Source: Deroplatys truncata (lineage: Eukaryota; Arthropoda; Insecta; Mantodea; Mantidae). From it: a stretch of 64,000 bases of DNA. The notes beneath the pieces were generated by a model. It searched no databases. It was not told the DNA's origin and saw only the letters and a program-made list of their open reading frames with translations. Positions within the stretch are counted from its first letter, which is position 1; every line of letters starts with the position of its first letter. This document shows, piece by piece, positions 11,304 through 23,444 of this stretch. A program made the position numbers and the translations under genes. The DNA is taken from the NCBI GenBank assembly GCA_030765065.1, contig CM060990.1:280515341-280579340 (forward strand). Reading direction: 5' to 3'.

Positions 11304-12029
11304 TCACGCTTCGCCACTGCCAAGTTCCCCTATAAAACCTGCAGTTCTTCATCCAGTAAATGGTAGTAGGAAACTGTTTGGTATATTTAAAGCTTCACAT
11401 ACAATTAAATGCATTAATAACAATTGAATTATTAACGGGAATAATATGCATACCTAGCACATGCAAATTTTGAAGAAAATTAGTCTTCTTGCTAAGCTAA
11501 TTTCAATCATTTTGACGTGTATAAAAATAGATCTTGTCATGCTTTATTACATAAAGCTCTTTATCCCTCTTGAGTATAAAAACAAACTATAAGCTTTGTA
11601 ATTGCTATTTTCACTGAAAACAATATAGTGGCATTACATTCTGTGTTAAAGGATGATGAGTAATATTCTGGATCTGAAGGCACTTGCACATGTTTGAAAA
11701 TAATCTGTATGTAGTGCAGAATAAGCATGTGATAAGTGCTTTTGAAGGTCCGTGTTTCAATGATTAGTGCATGGAACCATTCCGAGATAGTGGAACTCCA
11801 CAGATTCAGTTTTTACAGAGGCTATCGACCTGGTTATAAGTATGGATGCATAGAATAGGCAGAAAAGAGTCTATTTCTTGAAACATTTCACACATTTATA
11901 ATAAGTTTAGATGCTTTCATTCTAATGATAACCTATATATTTTCTGTATACAAGATATATTATTTACTTCTGAGCTAATTCCAAAATGATGTGCTTGAAA
12001 GCAGATTTGGGTATTATAGATAGTTGTGT
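11304..12029. other. AT-rich spacer, no gene seen
   Basis: No long frame, repeat or RNA gene is recognisable. Confidence 0.4.
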
Positions 12030-12975
12030 GGATTAGATTATGTTAGATTAGATTGCATTCTGTGAGTTCACTAGCAGCCATAAAGGCTTGTGAACAACAT
12101 GTCAAGGAAATGTATAAAAATTATATATAAACATAAATATTACACAGAATATAGAACTTTTAAAATAAAATAAAGACGCACTATATGCATGTCAAGGTAA
12201 TGTACAATATAGTTACATATATACATAAATATTACATAGAATACAGAATATTTCAAATAAAATAAAGACATATTATATACAAAATGAAACAAAGCAGGTG
12301 TAATTTTGTGCGAAATCAAATACCTCCCTACCGTTATAAGGTTAACGTTATATTTATAGACAAGAACAGTTTTAACTTTCACTAGGCTGGTACTTTTTGT
12401 TCATCTCATCATTTTGTAGTTTTTTATTTGTAATGCATAGCATTTACTGTCAGTTCTTAATACACATACATTTAAATAGCTTCATTAATTCTAGAGCAGG
12501 CATCAGATGTATTTGGCAATTGTCATTAATGTTTACTAATACTACTTACAGAGTTATATTGTATTATCATCAGGATAATTTGTCATTCAGATAATCTTGT
12601 ACAGAATAATATGCTTTTGAGCATACATACTCTTTAACAGCAGTTATAAAAACATTGAAGTTGTCAACTTTTCCCTTAGATCATTAGGGAGAGCATTAAA
12701 TAATTTTTTTGGTCTCATAATATACACCTTTCTGGAAGCAAGAAAGCTTTGCACTGGGATGATGGATGTAACCCTTTTGTCTAGAGTTTATCTCATGAAT
12801 TTCCATGTTTGTTATAAATGTGGTTCGATTGCATACAAAGAATTTTAAGATTGAAAATATGTACATGCAAGGTAGAGGAAACCACCACATCAGATATTTG
12901 AATCTGATTGTGATAGAGAGGAAACTAAGATTTATATCTGCTAAGCTACTAAAGGTGAGAATAGCTTTCACAAAA
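12030..12975 (-). pseudogene. Jockey/CR1-like non-LTR ORF2, C-terminal fragment with 3' UTR
   Basis: Reading on the minus strand from about 12970, the frame contains PCMYIFSILKFFV, NSRQKGYIHHPSAKLSCFQK and GVYYETKKI, matching the end of jockey-like ORF2 proteins (tandem NxRxK ... LxxxQKGxYYxGxKxFN motif, from family knowledge). It is followed downstream by a 3' UTR and the tail-like TCTAATCTAACATAATCTAATC at about 12035-12056. A 90-bp tandem duplication inside the UTR starts at 12098 and 12188. The endonuclease and the reverse transcriptase catalytic region are missing, so this is a 5'-truncated insertion, the usual outcome of target-primed reverse transcription. Confidence 0.6.
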
Positions 12976-13146
12976 CTTTTGTTGTCTTTTCATGACGTGA
13001 AAGTTCCTGTGGATATAATACCTTTTATTTCAATTTTGAGAGCTGCCTTTTCTGTTGATTATGTATCAGAAGAACTGCTTCCAGCTTTGTGTTGCTAGCA
13101 GGTTATATAGTAAGACGAAGCAGCAGAAATGTGAAATGTGTTTCAT

Positions 13147-13400
13147 AGATGCAGTATGATAAAAAAGTGGATACAGAATTGCCACCTGAATTTGATTTAA
13201 GTGAAGCACTTGATAGAGCTAGGCTCATGTTGTTGACAGACATTTCTTTGCCATATATATATATATATATACTGCTTGGTGTTTTGTACAAAAAGAATTC
13301 TGATGAATTTTTGTATCACATTTTGGCTTGCAGGAGTCAACTAGGAATTTTAAAAGAGCTGTGTTCAGTTATGATGTAGATTTATTTAAGTAGCTGTAAT
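13147..13400 (+). other. Possible terminal exon(s) of an unknown gene or gene fragment
   Basis: After TTTCATAG, an open frame begins with MQYDKKVDTELPPEFDLSEA and is well composed up to a (TA)n tract at about 13253-13270. Further on, TTGGCTTGCAG at 13324-13334 looks like a splice acceptor and is followed by a frame with STRNFKRAVFSYDVDLFK that ends in TAG at about 13394. The acidic, charged composition looks protein-like, but I do not recognise the product and the join between the two parts is not defined. It could be a 3' terminal exon, a retrocopy fragment, or chance. Confidence 0.2.
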
Positions 13401-13795
13401 CTTTTAATGGTTGTAGATGTGGAAAAAAGCATTTGTTTTTCATTCAGTTTTCAGGGAAAATGATCAATATTTGTTTACATGCTTACAGAGCATTATTCAA
13501 TAATTTTGTAAAAAGAGAGAATGATTTTAGTACTTCTAAAATGTGCTGATAGTAGAAAAATTTGAAACATTTAATGCTATTTGACTAGTAATGCTTCTTA
13601 TGAAAGATATCTTCTGCTTAAATGTGAATCTTTGCTTCCCTATACATATATTTATGTAAATAAAATATGCTGAATGTTAATAATATCTATTTGTGTTATA
13701 ACAAATAACGTATTCCCTTCCTGCTTTGAGATATACCAACATCAAGCCTGGGGTATTAATGCCTAACTTTTCTGGAAAAGGCACTTTAGGCCATG
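13401..13795. other. AT-rich spacer, no gene seen
   Basis: No supported feature; AATAAA-like words occur but are expected by chance in AT-rich DNA. Confidence 0.35.
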
Positions 13796-14780
13796 CATTT
13801 CAAGATGGCGACCGGTAATGTAAGTACTAGGAGCATGGTAAAAAGAGTTTTTCAGCTGAGATTGACTCTTCCAATAAATATAATGAAAATGTGGTAAACA
13901 ATAAAAAGAAAGATAGATGTATGCAACAACATAAAGGAGAAATAAATTATGCAGAAACAGCAAAGAATCATAGCAATAAACAAAAGATGAAAGAAAGCCG
14001 GACACTAGTAAAAATAGCGATGATGAAACAACTTCATCATTACATAAAATCATAGAAATACTACACAAATAGTTACAGGAGACGTATAACAACATAAATA
14101 CATTAAAGGAACAAAATGTAAAGCTACAATTCAGTCATAAAGAAGAGGATATTAATGCAGGTAAATGGCAAAAACTGAAGAAAAAAAACTGGCAAGACAC
14201 TCAGCATGACCTTTAAGCAGTCAGCATGAAATCTCCATTTCGAATTTATTTACACCTTAAGCTAAAGAAAATGAACCTTTGGATAATACTGTATATCCCA
14301 AAGAAGAACTATCAACACACAGGTAAGAAATAAGAAGAAAATCGTAATACATGGGAATAGTCATGCAAGAGGAGTACGATAAAGATGCATGCAAGTATAA
14401 ACCGTGTATAAGTGATAGGTTATGTAAAGTAAAATGCAGAATTATAATGTGTGACAAAAGACATAGCATGGGAAAAACCAGAGGTAAATTAAGTATTGCT
14501 GGTGCGAATGACATCTACAAAAATGTGACAAGAAATGTGATTAAAAGAATGGAAGAATTATTAAAGGGTGATTTAAAAAATTAGAGCCTTATAGTTAACA
14601 ATATCCTGCATATACATGATTTGATAGAAATTCATGTGTAAGTAAGGAAATTAGGAAAACAAAGAAGTAGTTAAGATTGGTTTTTTAAAATTTTCCTAAA
14701 GTGATTATAGATGTAGGTAGATTACCTAGTGATATGCACATAAGACATGGCTTACATCAGGCAAAACTTTCCTAGTGAAC
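13796..14780 (+). pseudogene. Non-LTR retrotransposon ORF1 remnant, possibly with SGNH-hydrolase-like domain
   Basis: Broken lysine-rich coding sequence starts near ATGGCGACCGG (13804). At about 14330-14760 three blocks resemble the SGNH/GDSL esterase region of CR1-type ORF1 proteins: HGNSHARG (block I-like, normally GDSxxRG), GANDI preceded by a serine- and leucine-rich stretch (block GxND-like), and MHIRHGLH near the end (block DxxH-like, normally xxHGLHLN). Stops and frameshifts interrupt all parts. Esterase-containing ORF1 proteins are thought to help the ribonucleoprotein interact with membranes or RNA (family knowledge). The identification rests on motif order, not on an alignment. Confidence 0.45.
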
Positions 14781-14899
14781 GAGTTATGTAAAGCAACTAA
14801 TATGTTAATGAAGAAGACCCCAATAATGCTAGGAGAGGAAGATTTAAATAGTTTGGGAAACTAAAAGTCCCAGGATACAATGGAGGTAACATAACTGCT

Positions 14900-16990
14900 A
14901 AAACAACATTTAGGTTAATTCATTAAAATGTATAGTATATACAGAATTAAGCTGATGTAGCTGAGAATATGTTAATGAGAGTTAATCCACACGTTGCAGT
15001 TGTAACTGAAAATAGGCTAAATGAGCTGCAATTACAAATTACTAGAATGGATAATTATAGCGTAGGTAACAGTTATTGTAGAAAAATGCACAAAGGTGGT
15101 GGTGTGGTAATATTTGTCAAAAACTGTGTACAGTATGTCTCATTTAAAAATATTATGTGTTTAAGCAGGGAAATGGCTTGTAAATAGCTGGTGTTAAAAT
15201 TACATTAATCATTACAGATGTTTATTTTGTAGGTATATATAGCTCCCCAAGCTCAGGGACTGATGACTTTCTGGCACACTTAAATAATGTGTTACAAGAA
15301 ATTGTAAAAAATAACCATAAGGTTGTTGTGCTGGGAGATATAAATATGGGCTTAGTAAATCAGACAACAAGTGTAGATAAGCTTAAAGATCTGTTAAATA
15401 GCCTTTACATGAAGTAATTAATTGTCCAACTAGAATTACATATAAGTCTGCTACTACAATTGACCATGTAATAACAAATCTGAAACCATCTGAATACTCA
15501 GCTTTCGTACAAGAGCTACATATATCAGACCATTCAGCTGAAATCATAGATATATATGACTGTGAAATTAAAACAAAAGTTAATGTATATACCTTTAATA
15601 GGATCATTACAAGTAGCAGAATCTCAAATTTTATAGAAACCTTGTCTCAAGAAAACTGGGAAACTGTCTGTACCGCTGAAAGTACAAACGATAAATGGAA
15701 TGTTTTTTATGCAACATTCAGTTATTACTCATATTTTAATATCAATTTCCCGATAAGATTAGCAAAGAACATTCAAAAAGATAAAAATATTAAGTTGCCA
15801 TATGAGTATAAAGTATTAAGGGAACAAATAAAAATCATTTATGAATTTGCCAAAATGACTGGCTGTAATATATAAGGACGGATATAGGAAATTAAAAAGC
15901 AGTATTCTACTGCTCTTGCTTCACTAAAATCCCAAAAATATGGTAATGTAATAATAAAGTCTGTTAATAAGGTTAGAACAGCTTGTGATATAATAAACAA
16001 AAAATAAAAGATAAATTTAAGCATGAGAATATTATATTGAAACACAATGGAAATATTGTGGAAAATCCAGATGAAATATGCAAAATACTAAATGCTCATA
16101 TTCTTAGGGAATTGAAGAATCAAAATAATTTTGAAGTTAATGTAAATAAGTATGTAACAGACACAATTTACCTAATGCCAACAACATATAAGGAAATACA
16201 AAGTATAGTACAAGGTTTTAAAACAAAGAAATCCTCTGAATGAGGCGGCTTATCTCCGGATTCGTTTAAAAGAAGTATAATATTTATAGATAGAGTTCTT
16301 GAAAATGGTTCCATATCAGAAGGTGTTCTTCCTGACTGCTTGAAGAATAGTGTAGTAAGACCAATCTGCAAGAAAAGGTGATAATTAGGTTAAAAGCAAT
16401 TATAGACCAATAATGCTTACCGCTGTTTTTGCAAAATGGTTTGAAAAAATAATAGCTAATCAGATGCTGAATTTTTTAATAAAAATAACATATCAGTACC
16501 AACACAGTATGGTTTTAGAAAAAAAATTAACAACTACGACTGCTATGATAGAACTTATTCATAAAATAATCCCACATCCTAAAAACAGTGAAAATGTGGC
16601 AGGATTGTTTCTACATTTGTCAAAGGTCTTTGATTCTGTTGAATGCTCTCTGTTGATTAGTAAACTAGAATAATATGGTGTTAGGGGAAAATTGCTTGAG
16701 ATAATAAAATCATGCATTACGAATCATAAGCAATGTACTTGAATAAACTAAAAAATGGAAATGTAATTAATAAGATCTCATTAAAGTATGATGCTGTTAA
16801 GTTAGGTGTGCGACAAGCACCTGTCCTTGGTCCTTTATTATATTTTATTTATGTAAATGACCTACCTGACTCTGTACGCTATAAAACAATCACATATGCT
16901 GATGACACATCTGTACCATTCTGGAATAAATTACAGGATCAACTGAAATAAAACCTACTAAATCAAACGTAAACAATACTGAATTATATA

Positions 16991-17050
<60 letters not shown>

Positions 17051-17700
17051 CTGAATGTTAAATTAAAAAAGTATAAATTAATTTTGTTTGAATGCCAAGC
17101 TAGCTTAAAATTAGTAATTGATGGTAAAGACATAGCACAGAAATAATCTACAAACTTTCTGGGTATTGAAGTAGGTAAAGATTTAAAATTTCATAAACAG
17201 ATTTAATGTATGTGTAACAAAATTAATAGCAGCCTATATCTGTTAAGAAATGTATCTAACTACATGAATACCAAAGTGCTGAAATTAGTATACTCTGCTA
17301 TAATACATAGCCATCTTATCTATGGAATTGAGATATGGAGCAGTACTGGAATTACAAATATAAACAGAGTATTAAAACTACAAAAGATTTGCATAAGAAA
17401 TACATTCAAACTTGAAAATAGAACTTCGTGCATACCAACTTTTATAAAGGAAAATATCTTCACTGTAGTTCCGTTATTTGTAAATATACTGATATTACTT
17501 GTACATAAAATGAATATAACATTAATAGTGTAAACAGAAACAACAAATGCTATAAATACAATACTAGAAGCTGCGATAACTTTCATAGAAATACTGTAAG
17601 GAACAAGTCAGCAGAAAAAGATCCTCTATTAATAGGAATTGTTTTTTATAATAAATTGCCCAATTATTTAAGGATGTTAAATGGAAATAATTTAAAAATT
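14900..17700 (+). pseudogene. Jockey/CR1-like non-LTR ORF2 (endonuclease and reverse transcriptase), degenerate
   Basis: Endonuclease signs: TENRLNEL at about 15008, GGGVVIFVKN at 15091, VVLGDINMG at about 15325 (normally GDFN), TTIDHVIT at about 15455, and ISDHSAEI at about 15520. Reverse transcriptase signs: NYRPIMLTAVFAKWFEKII at about 16395, LFLHLSKVFDSVE (motif A) at about 16605, [20 protein letters not shown] (motif B; the usual Q-G-S is altered) at about 16806, and YADDTS (motif C) at 16896. The downstream thumb-like region contains KVLKLVYSAIIHSHLIYGIE (about 17271). There is no RNase H domain, as in jockey and CR1 groups. Numerous stops make it inactive. A (TAA)n tract interrupts it at 16985-17050. 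Confidence 0.75.
16985..17050 (+). repeat. (TAA)n microsatellite
   Basis: About 21 perfect AAT/TAA trinucleotides lie inside the degenerate ORF2 between the reverse transcriptase core and the thumb. Confidence 0.95.
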
Positions 17701-17958
17701 AACTAAAAAATTATTTAACAGAAAATGCATATATAGAACAGATAAGTTATAGTGATTTTGTATAACATAGAATTTAAATTATTTTATATGTTAAATTATA
17801 GATTTGTAATATTGATTTGTAATTATAAATAATAAATGTAGAATAAATAATTTTGTATGATTATACTAATATGATGTATATGAGATTGTGATGAAGCTTG
17901 AAACGCATTGTATTTCTATAGGCAAATAAACTATTTATTCATTATATTTATTTATTTC
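17701..17958 (+). other. 3' UTR and 3' end of the 14-18 kb non-LTR element
   Basis: AT-rich sequence ends with GAAACGCATTGTATTTCTATAG and a short ATTT-rich tail near 17925-17958, a plausible 3' terminus. Confidence 0.45.
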
Positions 17959-17959
17959 A

Positions 17960-18640
17960 ATGATATTACTATTTATGGTCATTCTCACAGATAGCCATGC
18001 TGCAGCCCTGGCACTCTTGCTAGCTAATACCAGGATTGTGTGGGAATGCTTACGGCTTCTAAAGACCCTATCAGCCAGGATTCAGGTCGGACTCCATTAG
18101 ATACCTAGTCATTGTGGCATTATGGGCAATGAAGAAGCAGATAAACTTGCCAAAAGACAGGCCAAGTCTCCTTTTATTAGACCAGAATCGGTCTTACCAG
18201 TAAGTAAATCTATTGTTTGAACTGCATTACACCAATCCGCTAACAAGGAATAGTCACGCCTATGGCAGAACTTCCTTGGCCAAAAATGAGGCGAAACCTT
18301 AGTCAAATCATCACACACATACAGGAGTGAAGTCCTATTTTTAAGTGATCGGAAACAAGTTAGGAATATGATTGATATTATCACTGGTCATGGATCCTTC
18401 AGGAAACATCTCCAGAATATGAAGCTCTTTGTTGGCAATTCTCTTTACCGCTTCTGAAGAAATCAGCAGAAGCCGCTGAACACCTCCTTCTAGAATATAA
18501 TTGTATAGAAACACGAAGGTTTGTAATCTTCGGAGAAACTCGACCCTCAGGAGATGCTATAAATTTAAAGAAATGTCCTCAAATATTTTTGAAAAGACAG
18601 ATTTATGACAACACAAAGCGCAGAAACGCCTATGTATATG
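17960..18640 (+). pseudogene. RNase H domain remnant of an I/LOA-type non-LTR ORF2
   Basis: The frame reads LTDSHAAALALLLANTR, a stop, then IPSHCGIMGNEEADKLAKRQ (18095-18163). This is the third and fourth acidic motif of a retroelement RNase H: TDSxxA with D, and WxPxHxGxxGNExADxxAK. Further along, AEHLLLEYNCIETRRF matches the C-terminal zinc-like tail of such ORF2 proteins. The first two RNase H motifs, the reverse transcriptase and the endonuclease are missing. It starts right after the previous element's tail, so either that element landed here or this fragment was truncated by it. Confidence 0.65.
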
Positions 18641-18839
18641 TGCCCTATGTCTTCGACAGCTCCGTTAAAATCAAATCGAACTGTTTATGGTGTTAACGGT
18701 GTTTCTATAACAAGCGAGTTCTTCAGGCATAGAGTCTTTAGAGTGAAATAATTGCGGCATATATGTTTTTAATCATGCTGCTTTTAACATTATTGTAATT
18801 TATAACCAAAGGAAAAAGACAATACCGACAATAGGTTGA

Positions 18840-20230
18840 GCTGCGCTAAGCCAAGGTTAAGAGATGATGGCTGGAACCAAGTTGCTCATGTGACCTCCAA
18901 CATTCTCGCGCATCATGGTTTGCGTTCCTCGCTGGCCTCTATTTAAGCTGTGCTTAAAAGCCACGCCTAGCCCTACTTATCCCCCGCAAACCTCTCGTAC
19001 AGCCAAAGTCTCCTCTCATGCCCAGTTTAAATCCCCACTGAACGCAGTTCCTGTCTGGATACACAAAAGGTTGGTTGGAGCGGTTACAAAGTGCCTGAAT
19101 TCGATTAAGGAGTGCGTTTAGGGTCGCAGGATTTTCGTTAACGAACCATTGTAATTAAAGCGAAAATCAAATACATTCTTAGTAAAATAGTGATTTAGGA
19201 CTTTGTTAATACTCAAGGGTAGGTGTGAAACCCCTATACCATAGTAGTATGGCTTTAGGGCACCAATTGCCGTGGTAATTAGCTACCCCTGTCTAGTTAA
19301 ACTATGTCGGACGCAATGGAAGTTACGCCAGGCAAAGAGATAGACCTACCGGAATTACCTCACACTAAGCTACAGCTTAACTCTACGTTGTAGTATACAC
19401 ATAGAGATAAGGCACCTTTCTTCGTTGTCTTAATAAGCCAAGGTGATAATATTACCGCTTGGACCCAATAAAATTGAGAAAGTTATTGTATGAACTCAGA
19501 CATCAACAGTGAAAAAGTTCACAAATTAAGAAGAAATCCATATGAAATAAAACTTCCAACTTACTCAGAGGCTATCAAATTTCTCCCCTATTATTTTGCA
19601 GAGAATAATGAAATGCATGCCTTTATCCATATAATTATTTACAGACTAAAGGGTTATTAACAATGCACACAAAATAACGGATGCATAAATTGTCCAATAC
19701 GAGTACAACATTGAAAGCTACACCATCAAGGATGCGGACAAAGTTCCAAACAGCGTTGTCTCTGAGGCAAGTGTAATAACATACGAACCCACTTTTAGCT
19801 GTTTATTGGTATTCCGTTGAAAAATACTTCCAAGGTCATTCACTATATATTATAGTCAGGTTCCAGTAAATACTTATAAGGAAAGGGCCAGACAATGCCT
19901 TCAGTGCTCAATATTTGGACATGCCGCAAACGCCTGCAGGGGGACAACTGTTTGTCTTAGGTACACTGACTCACGTGCTACCAAGGAATGTCAAATGTGC
20001 CAGTTGTCAATTGCCCCATTGAGCAAATGACAAGTTATCCAGTGTATGTACGGGAACAAACCGTACTTGGTAATATATCACGCCCTTCGAAGTCCTGCAG
20101 TTATTGCAGGGCAACTCCAGCGCCAATAAATAATAACCTAGCTACCATGTTTAAAGGGTCACGCAGAGATAAACCCACCAGACAAGAAACAATCACAAAC
20201 ACGCAAACTCTAAAAAGAAAACTTTAGAAG
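18840..20230 (+). pseudogene. Non-LTR retrotransposon ORF1 (gag-like) with CCHC zinc knuckles, broken
   Basis: The frame opens near ATGTCGGACGCAATGG (about 19302) as MSDAMEVTPGKEIDLPELPH. Fragments of the middle part follow. At about 19895-20010 comes QCLQCSIFGHAANACRG, a CX2CX4HX4C knuckle, followed by a second, decayed knuckle. CCHC knuckles bind the element RNA in ORF1 proteins of jockey, I and R1-like elements (family knowledge). Stops and frameshifts are present throughout. About 400 bp upstream (18.84-19.3 kb) is probably the 5' UTR. Confidence 0.6.
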
Positions 20231-20459
20231 ACGACATAGGTAACTTCATGAATGATACTCTACCCCATGTACACGAGAAATACGTGGTGTCCAGCACTCA
20301 CAACTACAGGTAACAACACAGCACCACTGACCCGACGGGCACATAGCTCGGGTGAGATATTTGAGTTAACTTTTTTCTATTTCCTTGATGAGATGAGCAA
20401 ACTCACTAAAAAACAATCCCTAGTAAAGAATTAAGCGTACTTTATGAAAATTGTTTCCG

Positions 20460-20700
20460 TACAATCCTAAATTTTGGTCACAACCACTTGCCGAAAAAGT
20501 TAACTGTAGTTCAGTTGAATGCGAGATCTATCCTACAAAAGCTTCTATGCTTATGACACATTTAGTAGGGCGTACGATGGACATCAGCATTATTCTAGAA
20601 ACTTGGTTAAAACCGTTATAAGTTCCACAGATATATGGAGATTAAACTGGCAATGCCCTATTCCTATGCATTGTTGCTGGTGAAAGCCGACTTTGCGTGC
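20460..20700 (+). pseudogene. Start of ORF2 endonuclease from the same non-LTR element
   Basis: LTVVQLNARSILQK (about 20500) matches the first block of apurinic-type endonucleases (N in xxWNxxxL). In shifted frames DISIILETWLKP (about 20582) matches the second block with catalytic E (xxLxET). The coding signal is lost at about 20700 where unrelated GC-richer sequence begins. Truncated and frameshifted. Confidence 0.5.
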
Positions 20701-22384
20701 GGCCGCTAATTTCAATGACGACGTTACAGATGAACGGGGGTTGCAATACGAATGCCTGCGAGAGAGCCGAATTATGTCGGCCGGGAATTCATTACGAATG
20801 CCGCGGGAGAAAGCCGAATTATACGTCGAGCGCCCTTTCATAATATTGTTGGCACCCTTATGCCACATTTCTAATTATAGTTTGCAAGTTTGGTTAGTAA
20901 CTTACTTATACCTTGAGAATAGAATCTGTTATGAGTGGATACGTTCATTTAAATATAAGCCAAAAAGTTTATATGTACCAATTGTGGGAAGATATATGCT
21001 TATAATAAAAACAACATGTTTCTAAAGCACATCCCCCAAAGTTGAATGCCATCGCGCCTGTTTTAAGAGGTAAGCAACAATTTTCTTACCATTGTGAAAT
21101 ATCAATAAAATCTGAAGAATTGTCATTCTCATCCCTTGACCATTTTCGAAATTGTATATAGGAGTTCGAAGGTACCTAGCTTGGATCTGCGTCGGGTCGA
21201 ATTACCACTAAGTTTTTTATTTTTAATTTCTCTACCACATACATAGCAGGTGGAGAAGGTATTGCAGTACACCTAAAAATCCGATACTGAGTTTTCAACG
21301 GAAATGCATATTTTGAAGCTCCTTGAACACAAAATAACCTTTTTTAGAGAAGTTTCATTGTGAGTGTCTGTGTCTGAGTGAGTGTCTGTGTGTTTGTGCA
21401 CAGCATAACTCAAAAACGAAAAGTCGGATAAATACCAAACTGGCTATTAAGTTCAATACCATCCAAAGATGCGACACGAAGATTTTCAAGAAACCCCCGC
21501 AACCAACTATTCCATAAATGGAACATTTCTCGAATTTTTTTATTTTATGAAAATGGCTCCAAATATTGATTAAAATAGTATACGTTAAAGATACTTATAT
21601 GATAAATAAAATGCATATCTTGAACTTTCTGGAAATAGCCTGTGACGTCCTCTTCACTCGGAATGAGTTTTGCAAAATCTTGTACAACTGATAAACGTTG
21701 AAGGAGAGATGAAAACGTACTGCACAAAAGATGTAGATATTTTTAAAACACGCGAATAACTCCAAATAACTATATCTGTGGCATAAGCCGTTTCCGAGAT
21801 ATCCGTTATTAACGCTCCGAATTGTTCAGTACTTAGTCATTCTTTAAAGTTCTGTCGATCTTCAATTATTTCGTGCGATGACATGGACAGAGTATAGAAT
21901 TTTAAGGCCAGCATATTGTGTAGAGTTCTAAAATATTTGACTATTGCTATTCCCTATGTATCCATAACAAAATGTGTAATACAGCTACATTCGGGAAGAT
22001 TTATCTGGATTAAAATGAAGTAAATAGGAAAATATACTTTCGTAAAACTCAGTTGTGTACCTACTAATAAGCGCTGGAAGGGAGAGAAATTCATTTAAAT
22101 GTAACATCAGGTTTTTATAAAAAGAGCGGTGTGTGTACCTATGAACAGCATATCCCAAAAACGAAAACTGGCATAAATACCAAAGTCCTGCGGATTTTCA
22201 GTTGTTTCTAGCGATTGCATGGCAACAGTATTAAACTTTAAGGCCAGTACTTACCGCCGAGTTTTTAAATGTTTTGACTATCACTGTCTCTGTGTATCTA
22301 TAACGAAATGTGTAATATAGCTAGTTCTCCTAAGGTTTGTCTCGCTTAAAATAAAGTAGGTAGAAAAATTAGGTTTGGTAGGAG
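20700..22384. repeat. Diverged tandem repeats
   Basis: A 46-bp tandem duplication lies at about 20745-20840 (ACGAATGCC ... GAGCCGAATTAT). Around 21400 and 22146 the same block recurs (CAGCATA-C-C-AAAACGAAAA followed by ATAAATACCAAA). Around 21885-22060 and 22225-22370 another block recurs (TTTAAGGCCAG, TTTGACTAT, AAATGTGTAATA). Copies are about 75-80% alike by eye. No coding region is supported. Confidence 0.55.
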
Positions 22385-23444
22385 TAGTAGTATATATTCG
22401 TTTATTCAGGATCAATTTCAAGGTCACGTGTTTATCTGGTGTTTGTAGTCAATACTTGAATGTGTATTTAATTAAGTTTAATGGGTATTTAATTGGGTTT
22501 ATGTATATTTAACCGGTATTTCCGGAAACGTTCACGTTTAGAGCAAAGACGATCTAAATAGCGTCTTTCTTCAGCATCAACTTCAAGCTCACTGGTGTAG
22601 TTGTCAGTTTAAGTGGCATTCCCGGCCAGGTGGTGGCTTTTAGTGCAAAGAACGACCTAAATGACACCTTCCTTCTAGCACAGTTTCAAGACCAGTTTGG
22701 GGGAGATAAAACATGTCAGCATCCCCAGCCAGCTATGAAACATGGCTGATCACCCGTGAGAACTGCTGCTACAAAGTATCCAACGCAAAGGAAAACAATA
22801 ATCACATACCAACGCTCATATACGCATTTTAAAGTACATGAATAAAAGTTACGATTTGTTTCGACACGCCTAACGAATGAAAAGGTTCTTTAAAAACTTA
22901 AAAGATTCACTTCGCTCTTCACATAGATATGTACAAATAAATAAATTAACAAATGTAATAATAATACGAGTTAACTATTCCTTTCAGCCTGTAATTAAAA
23001 CCCTCCTCCCAGACGCAAGAGATAATTCGCCCTATGCCGGTGACATTTCCTACTTAATGACAAGGGGATAAAAAACTTACTGATGGCAAATCGCCAAACA
23101 CCATGCTAATACATCCATTGAACGAGCAGAGCATAAAGGGATAAAAAACTTACTCATGGCAGATCACCAAACATTATGCTAATACATCCATTGAAACCCC
23201 AGAGCATGTGCATTTTATTGCTAAATTATTCCAGATTGATTGCGACAGAAAACGCTCACAGATTGCGAAAAACTTCCAACAAGAAATGGGAATACTCTTT
23301 AGCTGCAATATAGGTCTAGATGCGGGGTTAGAATTTAAATGCCTTTCCCGAGTGATGTACAGTGTATTAATAACATTATCTCTCCTAAACATAGAGCGAA
23401 AAGAACAACTCGATCCAAAAAAGGATACGGGGATGTATTAATAT
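22385..23444 (+). repeat. Element II left arm, outer segment
   Basis: Pairs with 59190-60236. It contains two copies of a 105-bp module (AGAGCAAAGACGATCTAAAT at about 22540 and its relative at about 22642) and a 73-bp tandem duplication (23062-23134 and 23135-23207) that is single-copy in the right arm. Confidence 0.8.
23150..23441 (+). CDS. Conserved frame in element II left arm (cut by LTR element)
   Basis: The frame contains ANTSIETPEHVHFIAKLFQ, RSQIAKNFQQEMGILF and GLEFKCLSR. The inverted copy (59380-59550, minus) encodes ANTSIEAAEHLHFIVKFFG and RSQIVKHLQQEMGILF. Differences between arms are mostly conservative (V/A, L/V, F/L, K/R), more like a coding region than neutral drift. I do not recognise the family. 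The motif EHxxF resembles the C-terminal tail of some retroelement ORF2 proteins, but that is weak. The LTR insertion at 23445 interrupts the left copy. Confidence 0.3.

Noticed and set aside
12805-13098. 97-codon plus-strand frame
   Set aside because: Mostly antisense to the minus-strand jockey-like C-terminal fragment, which has clear family motifs.
20698-20790. NotI-like GCGGCCGC and EcoRI GAATTC sites next to a GC-richer patch, suggesting cloning-vector sequence
   Set aside because: The patch is short, contains an internal 46-bp tandem duplication and grades into AT-rich DNA; no vector backbone is recognisable.
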